Below, piece by piece: positions 34,912 to 46,254 of a stretch of DNA of 64,000 bases. The notes beneath the pieces were generated by a model. That model worked only from the letters and a program-made list of their open reading frames with translations, was not told the origin of the DNA and ran no database searches. A program made the position numbers and the translations under genes. How positions within the stretch are numbered: the stretch's first letter is position 1; the number at the start of each line of letters is the position of its first letter. The stretch is taken from assembly GCA_038030265.1 (NCBI GenBank), contig CM075937.1, positions 37,552,198 to 37,616,197 on the forward strand, written 5' to 3'. The DNA comes from Corythucha ciliata (taxonomy: Eukaryota; Arthropoda; Insecta; Hemiptera; Tingidae).

Positions 34912-37542
34912 CTGTTGTTCGTCTGTTGACTGTTCGACGGCGACGTAAGTTCGAATAATTTTGAAAATTTTAATGGCTGCGAATCAAACAAAAGCGAGGG
35001 CGATTTTTTAATAAACAAATTGTGAACGACAACCTTGAGTGTGCGTCGTCCTATACCTCTGAGGAGTTTTCATCCACGAGAAGGACTGCCGCTCGTTCGC
35101 ATTTTAGAAGCTTTTGAGCACGTTGCATGATTTTTAAAACGACCTTTTCAAGCGACGTCTGTTCTTCAAACAGATCGTGAACAACTTCAAGGAGATTCTG
35201 TTTGAAATTAAATCAAGCGAAAAATTATGATAGAGCGTTGAAGCGTGGGAACACATTTTAGAAATGAAAAATTGCGTCTTTTAATCATTTTAGGGTGCTT
35301 TATTTTTGATTCCTCTTTTTTGAAAGAGTTGAAATGATTATCGTCAATCGAGTTGAAAGACCGCCCTCCCATCCTTTTGGGAAAATTTGTGTTCTCTTCA
35401 AAAATAAGTAAATCTTAAGTATACTGTTCCAGTAGGAATGCTGAAAAATAGGAAAACAGAGCGCAAAAGTGACATAAAAAAAAGAAAAGAAAATGAACTT
35501 TTCTTTCAACATAGATCAAAATAAAAATTTATGAACTTGAGGGAGGGGAAATCGAGGTTTTCCGGGTCAAGGCGCACGACATTTTTCCCGAGGTGCATCA
35601 CCATTAGCATACCCGCTTCCATGTTTTGTCACTCTCTGCCCCCCCCCCCCCCGACATCGACAATGGAAAAAAATAAAGCTTTTTTGCGATTGGATTTAAA
35701 CCCAAGGTCTGGGCGTTCGTGACCTAAATTGTCTTTGAACTTTCGCCTCCACTCCTCGTTACCCCCAAATCAGCCGGCACTATTCACAAAGTCGAGAGGA
35801 TTCAATAAACCTATAAATAACCGGTTGATTTTCTCGGTGGTTATAGCTGGTTGAGAGTGAATGGGAGGGAGGGGGGTTGAATGGAATAAATTGAAGGCCA
35901 ATCAAAATAGAATTGTCATATTATGGGCGGGGGGGGGGGGTCAGATTCAAAGCTGCATACCCTGTTTCTTTCGTATTCCCGTCGGGACGTCTCCACTATT
36001 TGTGCGTTTGTTAACGCTATACCGACAAACTGTAAATAAGTTTCAAATACCTGAAAAAAAAAGGAGTCAGAACAATATTTTTCAACCCCTTCGTTGAGTT
36101 AAATTCTACTTTTTCGTCCTTGTCGGTGAAGTGGCCGTCATCCCTTCCTGGATTTTTATTAATCACTTGAGCCACCGCGATAATGTCATCGTCGGCGTTT
36201 CGAACTGACATGCAGAGCAATGACTCAGTGTGATAGCCAGTGATTCTATCGACTTCATCGTCGAACCGAGGATCCTGAAGGGAAAAACAGTTCAAACATA
36301 GTCATAATTACCGGCGTGAAGAGATATGAATGGGTTGAAACTAATGAGCCGGCTCGAATGATGCGATCGGTGGGGGGTGTGGGTGAGGTTGTTTGAGGAC
36401 GAACGGCCTCAAATTACATTACTTTATCCTTCTCAACGCTTTGCGGGCCAATCTCAGTCTCACCCTGGTGAGAAATAATTAATAAAGCTCTGACGCTGCC
36501 GGTTGTGAGGAAGACAGGAGGGGGAGCTTAAGAAGGGTAGATGATTAATAACCTTGAAACTTGAAATTAACTAAGAACTATTAAGTATCTTTGTCCAAAA
36601 ACAACTTCAAAATGAATGATGAAAGTGAAACACACCTCGCAAGCGACCTGAAGATTAACAGTTTCTCCAGTGTCGGCTACGTGTCCCAGAACACCGACAC
36701 CCCACGGCACTTGAATCTCATTGTCCCCGGCCGGGCCACCGTCGGCTGGAAGAAGAAACCTACCGGCTCCTGAGTGAACGTCGAAAACCTGAAGTTTCAA
36801 AGCGAAAATAAATTGAAGATCGATTGAATATGAGCCTTGGTGGGGTGGGGAGGGGGATTCGAAGACTCACTTTTGAAACTAGCACTCGTTTGCCTCGCGG
36901 TCCTTCGACAAGAAACAAAGAGGCTCCGTCGGCGTCGAGAATGACGGCTAAATTGTCGACGATTTTGTGTGAGAGGGATTTGAGGTCAAGGTCGGTGGCA
37001 ATGTCGCGAACGCAGGCGAGAAAAAACTGACGCTCGCCGAGAACGCGAAGAGAGTCGCGTTTGGCGGCTCTCGACGGTGCGGGACCACTTTCGGGAAGAC
37101 GGACTTTGGATTCGATGAGAAGGGAAAGCATGTGAACGGAATTGGGAGGCAAAGAGCAATATCTGAAGAAACGATAAAAAAAAACAAAAAAAAAAAACGG
37201 AGAATTTTGTTGAGGGTTTACTTAATTAAAAGATTTATACTTTCTCATGTCCTTCAACGACGAGCGTCGTGACGTGTGATGCAACGTCTCACGCGGTGGT
37301 CCGGCCATGACTTCGCTCGTTCGAAACATCGAGCGAGATTTGGCACGGGCGAATTCATGGCGGAGGCAGCGTTTCGACGATGGGCGACGACTGATGCCAC
37401 CGTACACGGCCGCAGGACTGTTTTCACCGTCAGGACTGGGGCTAGTCGAGCCCCGCCGCGTATAGTCCTGAATCGTGAGAAAACCGTGAGCGACGAGCCA
37501 GGCATTGATGGCGCTGATCTCGGCCTTCCGGAGGAAATATTC
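34912..37542 (-). CDS. PDE11A: PDE11-like phosphodiesterase, N-terminal and GAF exons
   Basis: Seven exons, minus-strand order: 37542-37241, 37162-36871, 36788-36636, 36274-36110, 36050-35961, 35197-35057, 34976-34912. Introns are GT-AG and phases agree. The first exon has the N-terminal motif EYFLRKAEISAINAWLVAHG and a basic stretch, HEFARAKSRSMFR. Next come SLPPNSVHMLSLLIESKVRL and GAF-A (DADGASLFLVEGPRGKRVLV, VFDVHSGAG, NEIQVPWGVGVLGHV, DPRFDDEVDRITGYHT, IIAVAQVINK). GAF-B begins LLEVVHDLFEEQTSLEKVV and breaks off after FSKLFELTSPSN. In PDE11 the GAF domains bind cyclic nucleotide and regulate the enzyme. The initiator exon and roughly 200 residues between here and the exons at 21-22 kb were not found. 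Confidence 0.9.
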
Positions 37543-39724
37543 CTGTACAAAATAGAAAAAATAATCCGTTCACGCTCTTTAAAACTCTAATTCAAAGATG
37601 TAGGAACAGGGTGGTATATGTATAGGCAAGGGCGTAGCCACTAGCCAGGAGGAGGCAAGGGTGGTCAGCAGAGAAAATAAAAGACGCTAATTCTATAGCC
37701 ATGAATTAGCGCCTTTACATACAAAAATCGGTAATTCACGGGCGAAATTGTGAAAAGCGCGAATGTTCTGCTGTTCTTGGGTAGAGTTCACGGCTAAAAT
37801 TAAAAAAAAAACTGTAAGTCAACACTAAAAGTGCAAAAAAATCATGAAAATAGCTAATTCACAAATAAAATTGAGAAAAAGCCCAACTCCCAGGTAAAAT
37901 TGAGAGAAATAGCCAGATTTAAATCATTAGGAGCTAAATATGGTTCTGTCTGAGCAGCTTTAAGATGAAAACAAAAGGATTTTGTAGGTTTTACAGCGTT
38001 GATTCTCGGCTGATATTGACAACAAGAGCAAAGCCGCGAAAGAAGAAGAAATATAATATAAACCAAAATTTGAGGTAATATCTGAAGGAAACTTCGAGGC
38101 TAAGGGTCTATAGACGTTTGGTTTTAGCGTATTTTCTCTTTTTTAATAGGCTGCACAAGTTGAGAAGGCGTGCTAAAGTTATAATATTTGGGACAAGTAC
38201 GTGGTTTAATCGAAGGCTAGAAAAAACAGTAATATTCGCGTTTAAAATAGGAGAAAGACACTAATTCATTGCAAAAAAGAGAAAAAACAATCAATAATTC
38301 GGCTGAAAATAGAGAAAAACGCTAATTTGGGAATGTAATTGAGAAAAAGCGCTGATTCGTGGCCATAAAGTTGATAAAAAGCAGCGAGCGATCTCTCAGA
38401 AGGCTCTCGTAATATCGAGAAAATGCTAACGCGTAGCTTCACGAGGTGACATTGAGGAAAATTGCTACTAATTTGCATAGATATACAAGTGAATAAAATC
38501 GTTAATTCACAGCTAACAAGTAGAAAAAGCACTAATTCTCGGCTAGGACAAAAAACGTTCATCTACAGCTAAAATGGAACAAAACGCAATTCGCGAACTA
38601 ACTGGAGAAAATCCGCTAAAGGCCAGAATTGAGAAATAACAATAATTTCCCCAAAAATTGAGGAAAAGTCATAATTCACGGCTAAAGTCAAGAAAATCCC
38701 GTAATTTGCGCATATATTTGAGAGAACCCATTAATACGCGGCTTAAACGGGCGAAAAATGGCTGATTTTCGGCTAAAATTTAGATAAAGCGCTCATTCGT
38801 GGCTAATGTTGAGAAAAGGCGATAATTTGCGGCGAAATTTGTGAAAAATCGCTCATTCTCAACTGCATTCTTATTCAACTGCAATTTTACCAGCAATTTG
38901 CAGGTAACATTGAGTTAAATAGCCACAGAATTACATCGTTCAAGGCTAAATATTTGTGAAATCGTTAGTTTCGGGTCTAAATATCCTGGAAATTGCGAGT
39001 TTTTGAACTCAACCTTCGTGAAATTCGGGAGGGGGTTATAAGGCCGTGAACCCAGGGGCTATAGGTAGCCGTGACAGGACCCAAAGCCTGACAAATATAG
39101 GTTGTTTTGGGTCTAAAATCACCGTAAAATTGCTAGTTTTTGGTATTTATCCCCGCAAAATTGCCAGTTTCTGGTCTTCATTTCCGCGAAATTTCGAGAT
39201 TCGGGGATCTTTCTTATGGTTTTGTGTCAAAGATTGCGCGCTTATGGTCACTAGGTACTCTAGAAGAACGAAATTTATATCGAGCATTCGGATGAATATG
39301 TTTTCTTCATCAGGGTTCTACAATCAAAAGGAAAGAATAATAAATGCTTAAATCCCATAACAATCCCCCCAAGTTCTGCATACAAGTAATTTGCATTAAC
39401 AAAAGTTCTTTCTTGTAATGATAATTTTGAATAAGAATAACAAAAGCAGAAAATTAATTGAAAATGTGCAAATAGTCTCCTTGTCAAAACGCAAACTAAT
39501 TTGGCAATCTCGAGCTAGAGCACAAGGGTAAAACGCGTCCTGGACGACGGACGTCCCTCCCTTTTCTTTCCGGCTAAGAGTCAAATAGCCCACCAGGACA
39601 CCAACCGAACAATCGCCTACAATCAACTATGGAGGAAGGTTCATAGTCCGGGAGCCCACCGTATGAAAAATCTGGGTCATTTGATCGTGTTTGGCACCTG
39701 CGCAGTTCGTTTTTTTTATAGTCT
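37543..39724. other. Noncoding: degenerate repeats in reverse orientation
   Basis: 37680-38860 contains the reverse complement of the TTTTAGCCGCGAATTAGCG type (GCTAATTCGCGGCTAAAATTGAG). 38930-39220 contains the GAAATTGCAAGTTTC type. No gene is recognised. The phrase GGGCGTAGCCA near 37628 is hAT-end-like. Confidence 0.55.
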
Positions 39725-40134
39725 GGGAGGTGACACTTCCAAAATCGCCAGACATTTTCCGTGGGACATAAATCACAACAGAGCTAGCTGTTGGCAAACA
39801 CACCTCTGGGCTGCTTGAAAACGGATGGCAAGTGTAAAAATTGGTTCTTCGCAAACAATAAACTAGAAAACCACCACCGCCATCCAATTTCGAATGAAAC
39901 CCTGGCTAGTGTAGTAAGGCTCGAAATTTCACATTTTCTAAAGCTCGCTGATGGCGCTATCTACAATCAAATTGGATGGCGTTGATGGTTTCGTAACGTA
40001 TTGGTCGTGGAAAACGACTTCTTACTCTCGCCAGTCGTTTTCAAACCACCCAAAGGCGTGTTTGCTAACAGCTAGCTCTGCTGTGAGCCCCTCTCCCCCG
40101 GAAAATGTTTGGTGATCTCAGAAGTGTCATCTCC
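39725..40134. mobile_element. 0.4-kb palindromic MITE
   Basis: Inverted arms of about 120 bases share GATGACACTTC-type ends, AGAGCTAGCTGTTRGCAAAC and TTTGAAAACG. A second inner pair is GCCATCCAATTT / AAATTGGATGGC. No open frame or clear target duplication was found. Confidence 0.7.
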
Positions 40135-41622
40135 TGTCCTCTCTTCAAAAATGTCGAAAAGTGTCGGTAGTTTTCCAAGGGCTTTGTTATATTAAATTTT
40201 TGTGCCGTATTTTATAATACCTAAACGTGTGAATTTAAGCGATTTTTTTGAAATTTCATCCCCTATTTCACCCCCCCCCCATCAAAGTTTTCGATAAATC
40301 TCAATGGAACCCAGGGCTTAGGTTGCATTAAATTATTGAGTCGAATTTTAGAGCGCTAAGATGAACTAGTGAAGTTCAACGCTATTTTTACACTTCCACA
40401 CCGGAAGGACCACCCCCACCACCTTGACTTTTTCGAAAAATTAAAATGGGAATCAAAGGCTACTATAACATGGAGTATACGTACCGAATATAATGCTTCT
40501 AGAATCAACTGGTGATTTATAGTGATTTTTTGACCATTTCAAGCCCTACTTTCCCCCCTCCGCCACGATCGATTGGGCCCAAATGCAATACCGACCGACT
40601 ACTGATTTTTGTGCCAAAGTGCGTTCCGCTAAATTAACTTCTACGAGAGTTATCGTGCTAACAAGAAAATGGCCATATTATAATCAATGTATAGAGATAT
40701 ATATGTCGTATCCATGTCGAGTAATTGTCCATTTCACGAAATGGATGTCCATTTCACGAAGTGGCTCCACTTGCCGTAACTTCAAAAAATTACGACATCT
40801 GGACAAAAAAATTGTCCATTTCTTGAAAAGGAAATCGTGTTTGTCCAGTTGCTGAAATCAAGCTTCCATACTGCAACACCAACACCATCATCCATTTCGT
40901 GAAATGGATGCGACATATATATGAATTCCGGAGACCACTGAATTCGTGTTCTAGAGGTTCTGAAACATGAAAAAAACATGACATGACCCATGTTTGCCAC
41001 CATCAGGATGAGACCAATAGTGCATTTTCAGAATGAAATGCACTAAAAAAAAAGATGCTAGAAAATCATATCTGGAATGGCCAAGGGGCGCAAATAATAA
41101 GAAACATCCCACCCTCCCCACTATTCCATTTCATTGAGACTGGAGTAATTGAATCTTGAGCACACACAAAGGATCCCCATGCATGCCGTGGTGAAATTAA
41201 TAGCTTCGCATGCTGACAACATGGCTGCTGTTGCAGTTGCTGAGTCTTTTTTGCTCTAATGTAGCTAAAGATAACGCTCTAAAGTGAAATCTATAGTTAA
41301 GGAAGGCTATGCTGCTTGGGAAATCCCACTATTCAGGTTGCACTACGCCCTTTGGGTCCACAGACGAGCACACCTCTCTTCTTGCGCCACCCCATCCCAC
41401 ACTATACATCAAGAAAGAGCTATACCGGCGAAATATTTTATTTTTTATTTTTTTTGTCACAAAGGCTTTGATTCTGTGAGTGTAAAATCCACGTTCGGTA
41501 TCCAAAGGAGCAGAACCCATGGAATTGGGCTTTTAATTACCAAAGATACGCGAAATTGAAATGAGCCAAACATCTTGGAAAATTCAATTGTATACGTGTG
41601 AAATCCGTCAAGTTGGCCTTTA
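40135..41622. other. Noncoding, with a small inverted repeat
   Basis: Around 40700-40925, ATATATATGTCGTATCCAT and two copies of TCCATTTCACGAARTGG face the inverse CCATTTCGTGAAATGGATG. This suggests another MITE of about 220 bases. Nothing else is recognised. Confidence 0.45.
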
Positions 41623-41624
41623 TA

Positions 41625-41835
41625 CAGGGTGCGGCAGATAATGTGGACCACCCATTTTTCTCCGCTATTATTGATGATATTGGAATGGTGCTCGGAGTTA
41701 TGTCCCCTTGATCTTAGGTGAGGATTTCATATCTGTAGCCCAAAAATTTTTATTGAGCCCCGGTAGGGCCCAAATTTGACCTAACTTTATGAAATATGAA
41801 ATAAATGGGTGGTCCACATTATCTGCCGCACCCCG
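41625..41835. mobile_element. 211-base mariner-type MITE
   Basis: The ends CAGGGTGCGGCAGATAATG and its inverse CATTATCTGCCGCACCCCG extend to about 33 bases and include GTGGACCACCCA. TA lies on both sides (41623-41624, 41836-41837). The CAGGGTG start resembles the two larger mariners here, but the inner sequence differs. Confidence 0.85.
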
Positions 41836-41837
41836 TA

Positions 41838-44403
41838 GAATATTTCGGTATTTCGTCTGCTCATTGGATACAATTGAGAAAAACCACGAGTTGTGCCATT
41901 TCGTGGCCAAAATTCCAATTTTTGTCAGTGCCGCTCATGAAATTTGAGAAATACTGCGATCGAGGATGTTTTGCGGTTAAAATCGTAGCCAAATCCATGG
42001 AATGGCGCTATTTCACGGCTAAAATCTGCACGGGTGGAAGGCGTTGTGTTCCAGCGGCATGGCATCCACGGGCACTGCGGTCGTGGGTTCGATTCCCGCG
42101 CTGGTCATCAAATGTTTCGTGTCAATTTAGCTTCAACTTTCGCTTGAGGACTCTTTACTGAAAACCGCGGTTTCGGCGTCGCTAGTTAAATCAGTATCAC
42201 AGTGTACGCCCCATTGTTTGCTCAAACATTTCAAGTCAAGGGTCGCCAATCACCATTCTTGAAAGACAGAAATTTCCTTGTTTTGAATCACGTGGGCCTC
42301 AACTTCACTCACCGCTCAACTCCATAAATCTATCTACGGCCTCAAATCTTCACTTCCCGAGTACTCGAGTCGAATTGGTATTAGAGGACCCGTGCTTAAA
42401 ACCATTGAAACTTCTTATGGAAAAAGTCTGACCGTTAAGTATAACTATGATTCGTCAAGAAAAACACCACCCCACTGACTGCTGACAGCACGTTCTCATT
42501 CTATTAGTCGTATTTTTCGTCCCTCTTCTGTCGTTGCTAAATTTGTTCTCACTCTGTCTACAGAGTGCATTATCCTGTCGAGGATCAACGGGGCAGGTTA
42601 AGGCGAAGCATCCACGAGCGGGTGCGAGGTCCATGCTCACAATTAGCTTGAAAGGCTAAAAACGCATTGCTCATTGAAATCGAACCAATCTTCGATACCG
42701 GAACTTTCAGTTCCATATATTATCGTCTCATCCTGTTCTATTGCACTTACATCATCCTAAATTTTAGCTGCTTACCCTCTTAATTCAAAATACGCATCCT
42801 GCCGGAAGAAAAATTGATTTATGTTCCAGAATACAAGTTCACCATAACTCGTCGCGTCATCTTGGGTCACCAAGACTTTTGGAAGAGGTCGAGTAAAACG
42901 CTGGAGCGAACTCCAAAAACGAAAGAAGCGACCACAGACAGCGGGGTGTCATCCAAGAACTGTATCCAGAAAACGGCGGAACAGACTATCATCAAGTATA
43001 CGACGTAGGGTGGCGATTACACCAGAATTGCCACAAGGTCACAGCTGGAATGACCTGGCTGATCTTTTCAAACCATATCTCCACCTCCCACGTCATTCAC
43101 ATGTATAATTTGAGCTAAAGCGATGCATATCCTTCTCATTTAACATTCGCAGCGGGGGATTATGTTTCGTGGCAACGAAATTTACCGAAACGCAAAAACA
43201 CAATTCACAAGAAAAACTACTCCTGTGGGTTCAGAGCGTCTTCCCCTAACAACGATAGGTGGGGGAATGCCGTACCTTGAACGCCCTTCTTCTTCTTTAT
43301 CCCTTTCTGCAAACAGTCTAGTTCGGGATGCCGTTGTGTGCGTTACCTGTTTCTCCCTGTGGCATTATTTCCTACATGCATTCCAGCACTCTCAGCGCAC
43401 AGTAAGTTTCCATTCTTTTGAATGACACACGATATCTACACACACTCGCGCTATACTCGCCCTCTGTGGCAGCGCGAGGTGGCCGAGCTCTCACACCATA
43501 CTCGATCGATCTCTACACAGCGCGCAATACTTATCACGCTATATGTATAGCGTTAAAACCAACAAGCGATACGAAAGCGGAAGTCATCCAGTCGTGGCTC
43601 TCCCCGCGTCTTTCGCTAGCGCTGCATTCAATCCATTGTTATACCAAAAAATGAGGCAATCTGGCCCATTTTGAGTGCCTAAAAGAAGATACGAAAGCTA
43701 TTTCAAGAAATTTTTTTCAGGGAAATTACGCGCGCAAACGTATCCAAGTACACCGGCTATCATATCAAGTGTGCTCAAGTGCACTGTGCAGCGGTCATGA
43801 CAATCAAATGTGGCCAAGTGCACCGGCTAGCTATATACAAAAGCAATCGCAGCACCGCGTAATATGCTATTAAAACCAACAAGCGATACGAAAGCGGAAG
43901 TCATCCAGTCGTGGCTCTCCCCGCGTCTTTCGCTAGCGCTGCATTCAATACTATAATTTGTACGAATCAAACTGTGGTTGATGTGCTTTACCCCTTAATT
44001 CATAGATTTATACGTTTAGGCCAGTCAATATAAACATCAAACATCGCAAATATGCATGTAATTGTTTTTTCTTTTGCACATTGTTAGGGCCAACGAGAGC
44101 AGTTTATACTCAAGTTTGCAACCTTTAAAACCTTGTGCTCAACTCGTGGCACCCGAAAAACCACGAAATTCCATCAATTTTTTAGGTTGTTAAACAAAAA
44201 TACCAGAAGAATTCGTTTTTCGAGCATGACCACAGTATACATTGTTGAAGCCAACTAAATTTTCTACAATTTAAGCCCAGTGCGAGCGTCCTACGTTTGT
44301 AATTTTCGGAGATACAGCCAATCAAGAGATATGTAATATCGCCAAAAAGCGAGATTTTATTGATAGGGTTATTTTTCAAGACCCGTAGCACTCAAACATA
44401 ATG
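41838..44403. other. Noncoding, with a duplicated segment
   Basis: No gene is supported. A tRNA-like box B, GGTTCGATTCC, occurs near 42087. A segment at about 43548-43722 recurs in two separated pieces, 43864-43950 and 44757-44845. Confidence 0.5.
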
Positions 44404-44505
44404 GTCCTACAGAATATCCACGCGAGAATAATTCTTAGGCAGTAGCTCAATTGGAATCTGACGCTATTGCCTAAAATGTATTTTCGCGTGGATATTCTAT
44501 AGGAC
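44404..44505. mobile_element. 102-base palindromic MITE
   Basis: GTCCTACAGAATATCCACGCG and its inverse CGCGTGGATATTCTATAGGAC form the ends, and GGCAGTAGC / GCTATTGCC continue the stem. It lies inside the 0.8-kb segment that separates two halves of a duplicated sequence. Confidence 0.75.
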
Positions 44506-46114
44506 AGGGTGACTGGTACTTGGTTGAGCAAAATAATAGGGGTGATTAAACATCCAAAATGCAACAAAAATTGTCTTATTACCTAGGGTCCGATTTCCTT
44601 TCCTAGTCGAGATAATAGATTTTTTCACGTTTTTCAGCACATCACTGGTTTTCGCAACAAAAACAGCTGTAACTTGGGAAGCATGCGTCCTAGGTTAAAT
44701 CCAACGACACCAATGAAAAGAGCACACTTTTTTCTGTGTGGATGTTTTGAGAAAAATCCATTGTTATACCAAAAAATGAGGCAATCTGGCCCATTTTGAG
44801 TGCCTAAAAGAAGATACGAAAGCTATTTCAAGAAATTTTTTTCAGCTTATTCCACTTTTATTTGTCTGTCCCTCGATTGGCTGGGGGGTGGGTAGAAGGG
44901 TTGTCACAAATATGGCTGCCAAAGTACACCTTCAGAACCTTGAATTTACCTCTAAATTGTCGGGTTATCAACAAAAATTGTCACCTCCCCCCTGAGATTA
45001 ATGCAAAATTACAAAAAAAGAGCCCGAGTTAGAATGAACAAGGGGTATTTCGGGGAATTTATTCGGTAAAAACTAAATCAAACTCGTCAACACTCTCGTT
45101 CTCAAAGCGTGGACGACTTGAGGTTCATACGATTTCATCGTAAATGTCATCGATCGTGGCACGTAGCCGTGTTTTCAAGTGTATTTTGGTGTTTATTTTC
45201 TAAAATAAGTGGCCCTGATCGCGTTCCATCAACATAATAGGAAAAATATTACATGGGCGAGACAGTCACGAGTTCAGAAAGAGCCGCTCCGTCTCTTGAG
45301 GACTGCGAAACAAGAATTTGAACAAAAGTCGCCACACTCATGCAGTTCTCGCTGTGCTCGAACCACGGGTTTTCTCATTCGCAGTGCTAGTACATATAAT
45401 GTTTCTGAATTAGTTTGTTTCTTGCTTGCGAGCGATTATTATGTGAAATAAACGTTCGTGATTTCTTAGCCCTGTATTTCTCTTTGCTATCAGAGGATCG
45501 ACCCCTGAAGAAACATACCCAAAAATACACAACACATCAGTAAAAAACAAGTTATCTCGAACTCAGAAACATGACGTATTCCATAAAAAACATGAGTGAC
45601 GGATTTCCCGGTCGCTTCTGTCGTTATTCCCGGAAGAGGATTGGAGCTACTTGCGCACGTTGAAATATCCGGAAAAGAAGTCCAACAACTCGCGCATGGT
45701 CAACCGTTTAAAATAAAGATTCTCCGGAGTATAATTGTGGGTTATTCACTTTATTAATGCCCTGTGAAACAATCTAAAAACTCACAGTGACAATTTCTAG
45801 ACATACTAGAGGAAAAAAGAACAAAACTAGAAATTCAAAGTGGACATGTGTAAATGAAAAACAACTTGACTTGAGGTTACTTTGTGGTTCACAAGGTGCA
45901 CCTCCCACCATAACTACGGTCAACAAATTTCAAGCCCAAGCTTTCTCCATTCATTTTTATCTCTATGCATAGACTAGCAGTCGTGGGTTCGAAGATGTTC
46001 GAAGCCCACCCAGAGAAATCAAAAACAAAACTTTTACAACGGGTACTATGGTTACGAATACACGCTACGCGGTGATCATTTGTTCAAAAATAAGTCACAG
46101 TACGTTATTTTTAA
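44506..46114. other. No gene recognised
   Basis: This stretch contains the 44757-44845 half of the duplicated segment. The rest is AT-rich sequence with only short frames. Confidence 0.4.
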
Positions 46115-46115
46115 A

Positions 46116-46254
46116 GCGTTTTCCATTTGCATAAAATTCCGCTCTGAAGCCGAGCATTTCTACCCGTCTTCTCTGAATTATATCATATGGCAATGGAGAA
46201 GACGGGTGGAAATGCTCAGCTCCAGAGCGGAATTTCATGGAAATGGAAAACGCC
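46116..46254. mobile_element. 140-base palindromic MITE
   Basis: GCGTTTTCCATTT and AAATGGAAAACGC are the ends. The stem includes ATTCCGCTCTG / CAGAGCGGAAT and GAGCATTTCYACCCGTCTTC with its inverse. It is almost fully palindromic with a short centre. Confidence 0.85.

Noticed and set aside
37276..37590. 104-codon plus-strand frame
   Set aside because: It is antisense to the first PDE11-like exon (37241-37542), whose minus-strand translation matches the family.
42045..42110. tRNA-like segment with box B GGTTCGATTCC
   Set aside because: The T-arm and a 5-base acceptor stub are present, but the segment is about 14 bases short and the D and anticodon arms do not fold, so it is at most a decayed tRNA-derived SINE.
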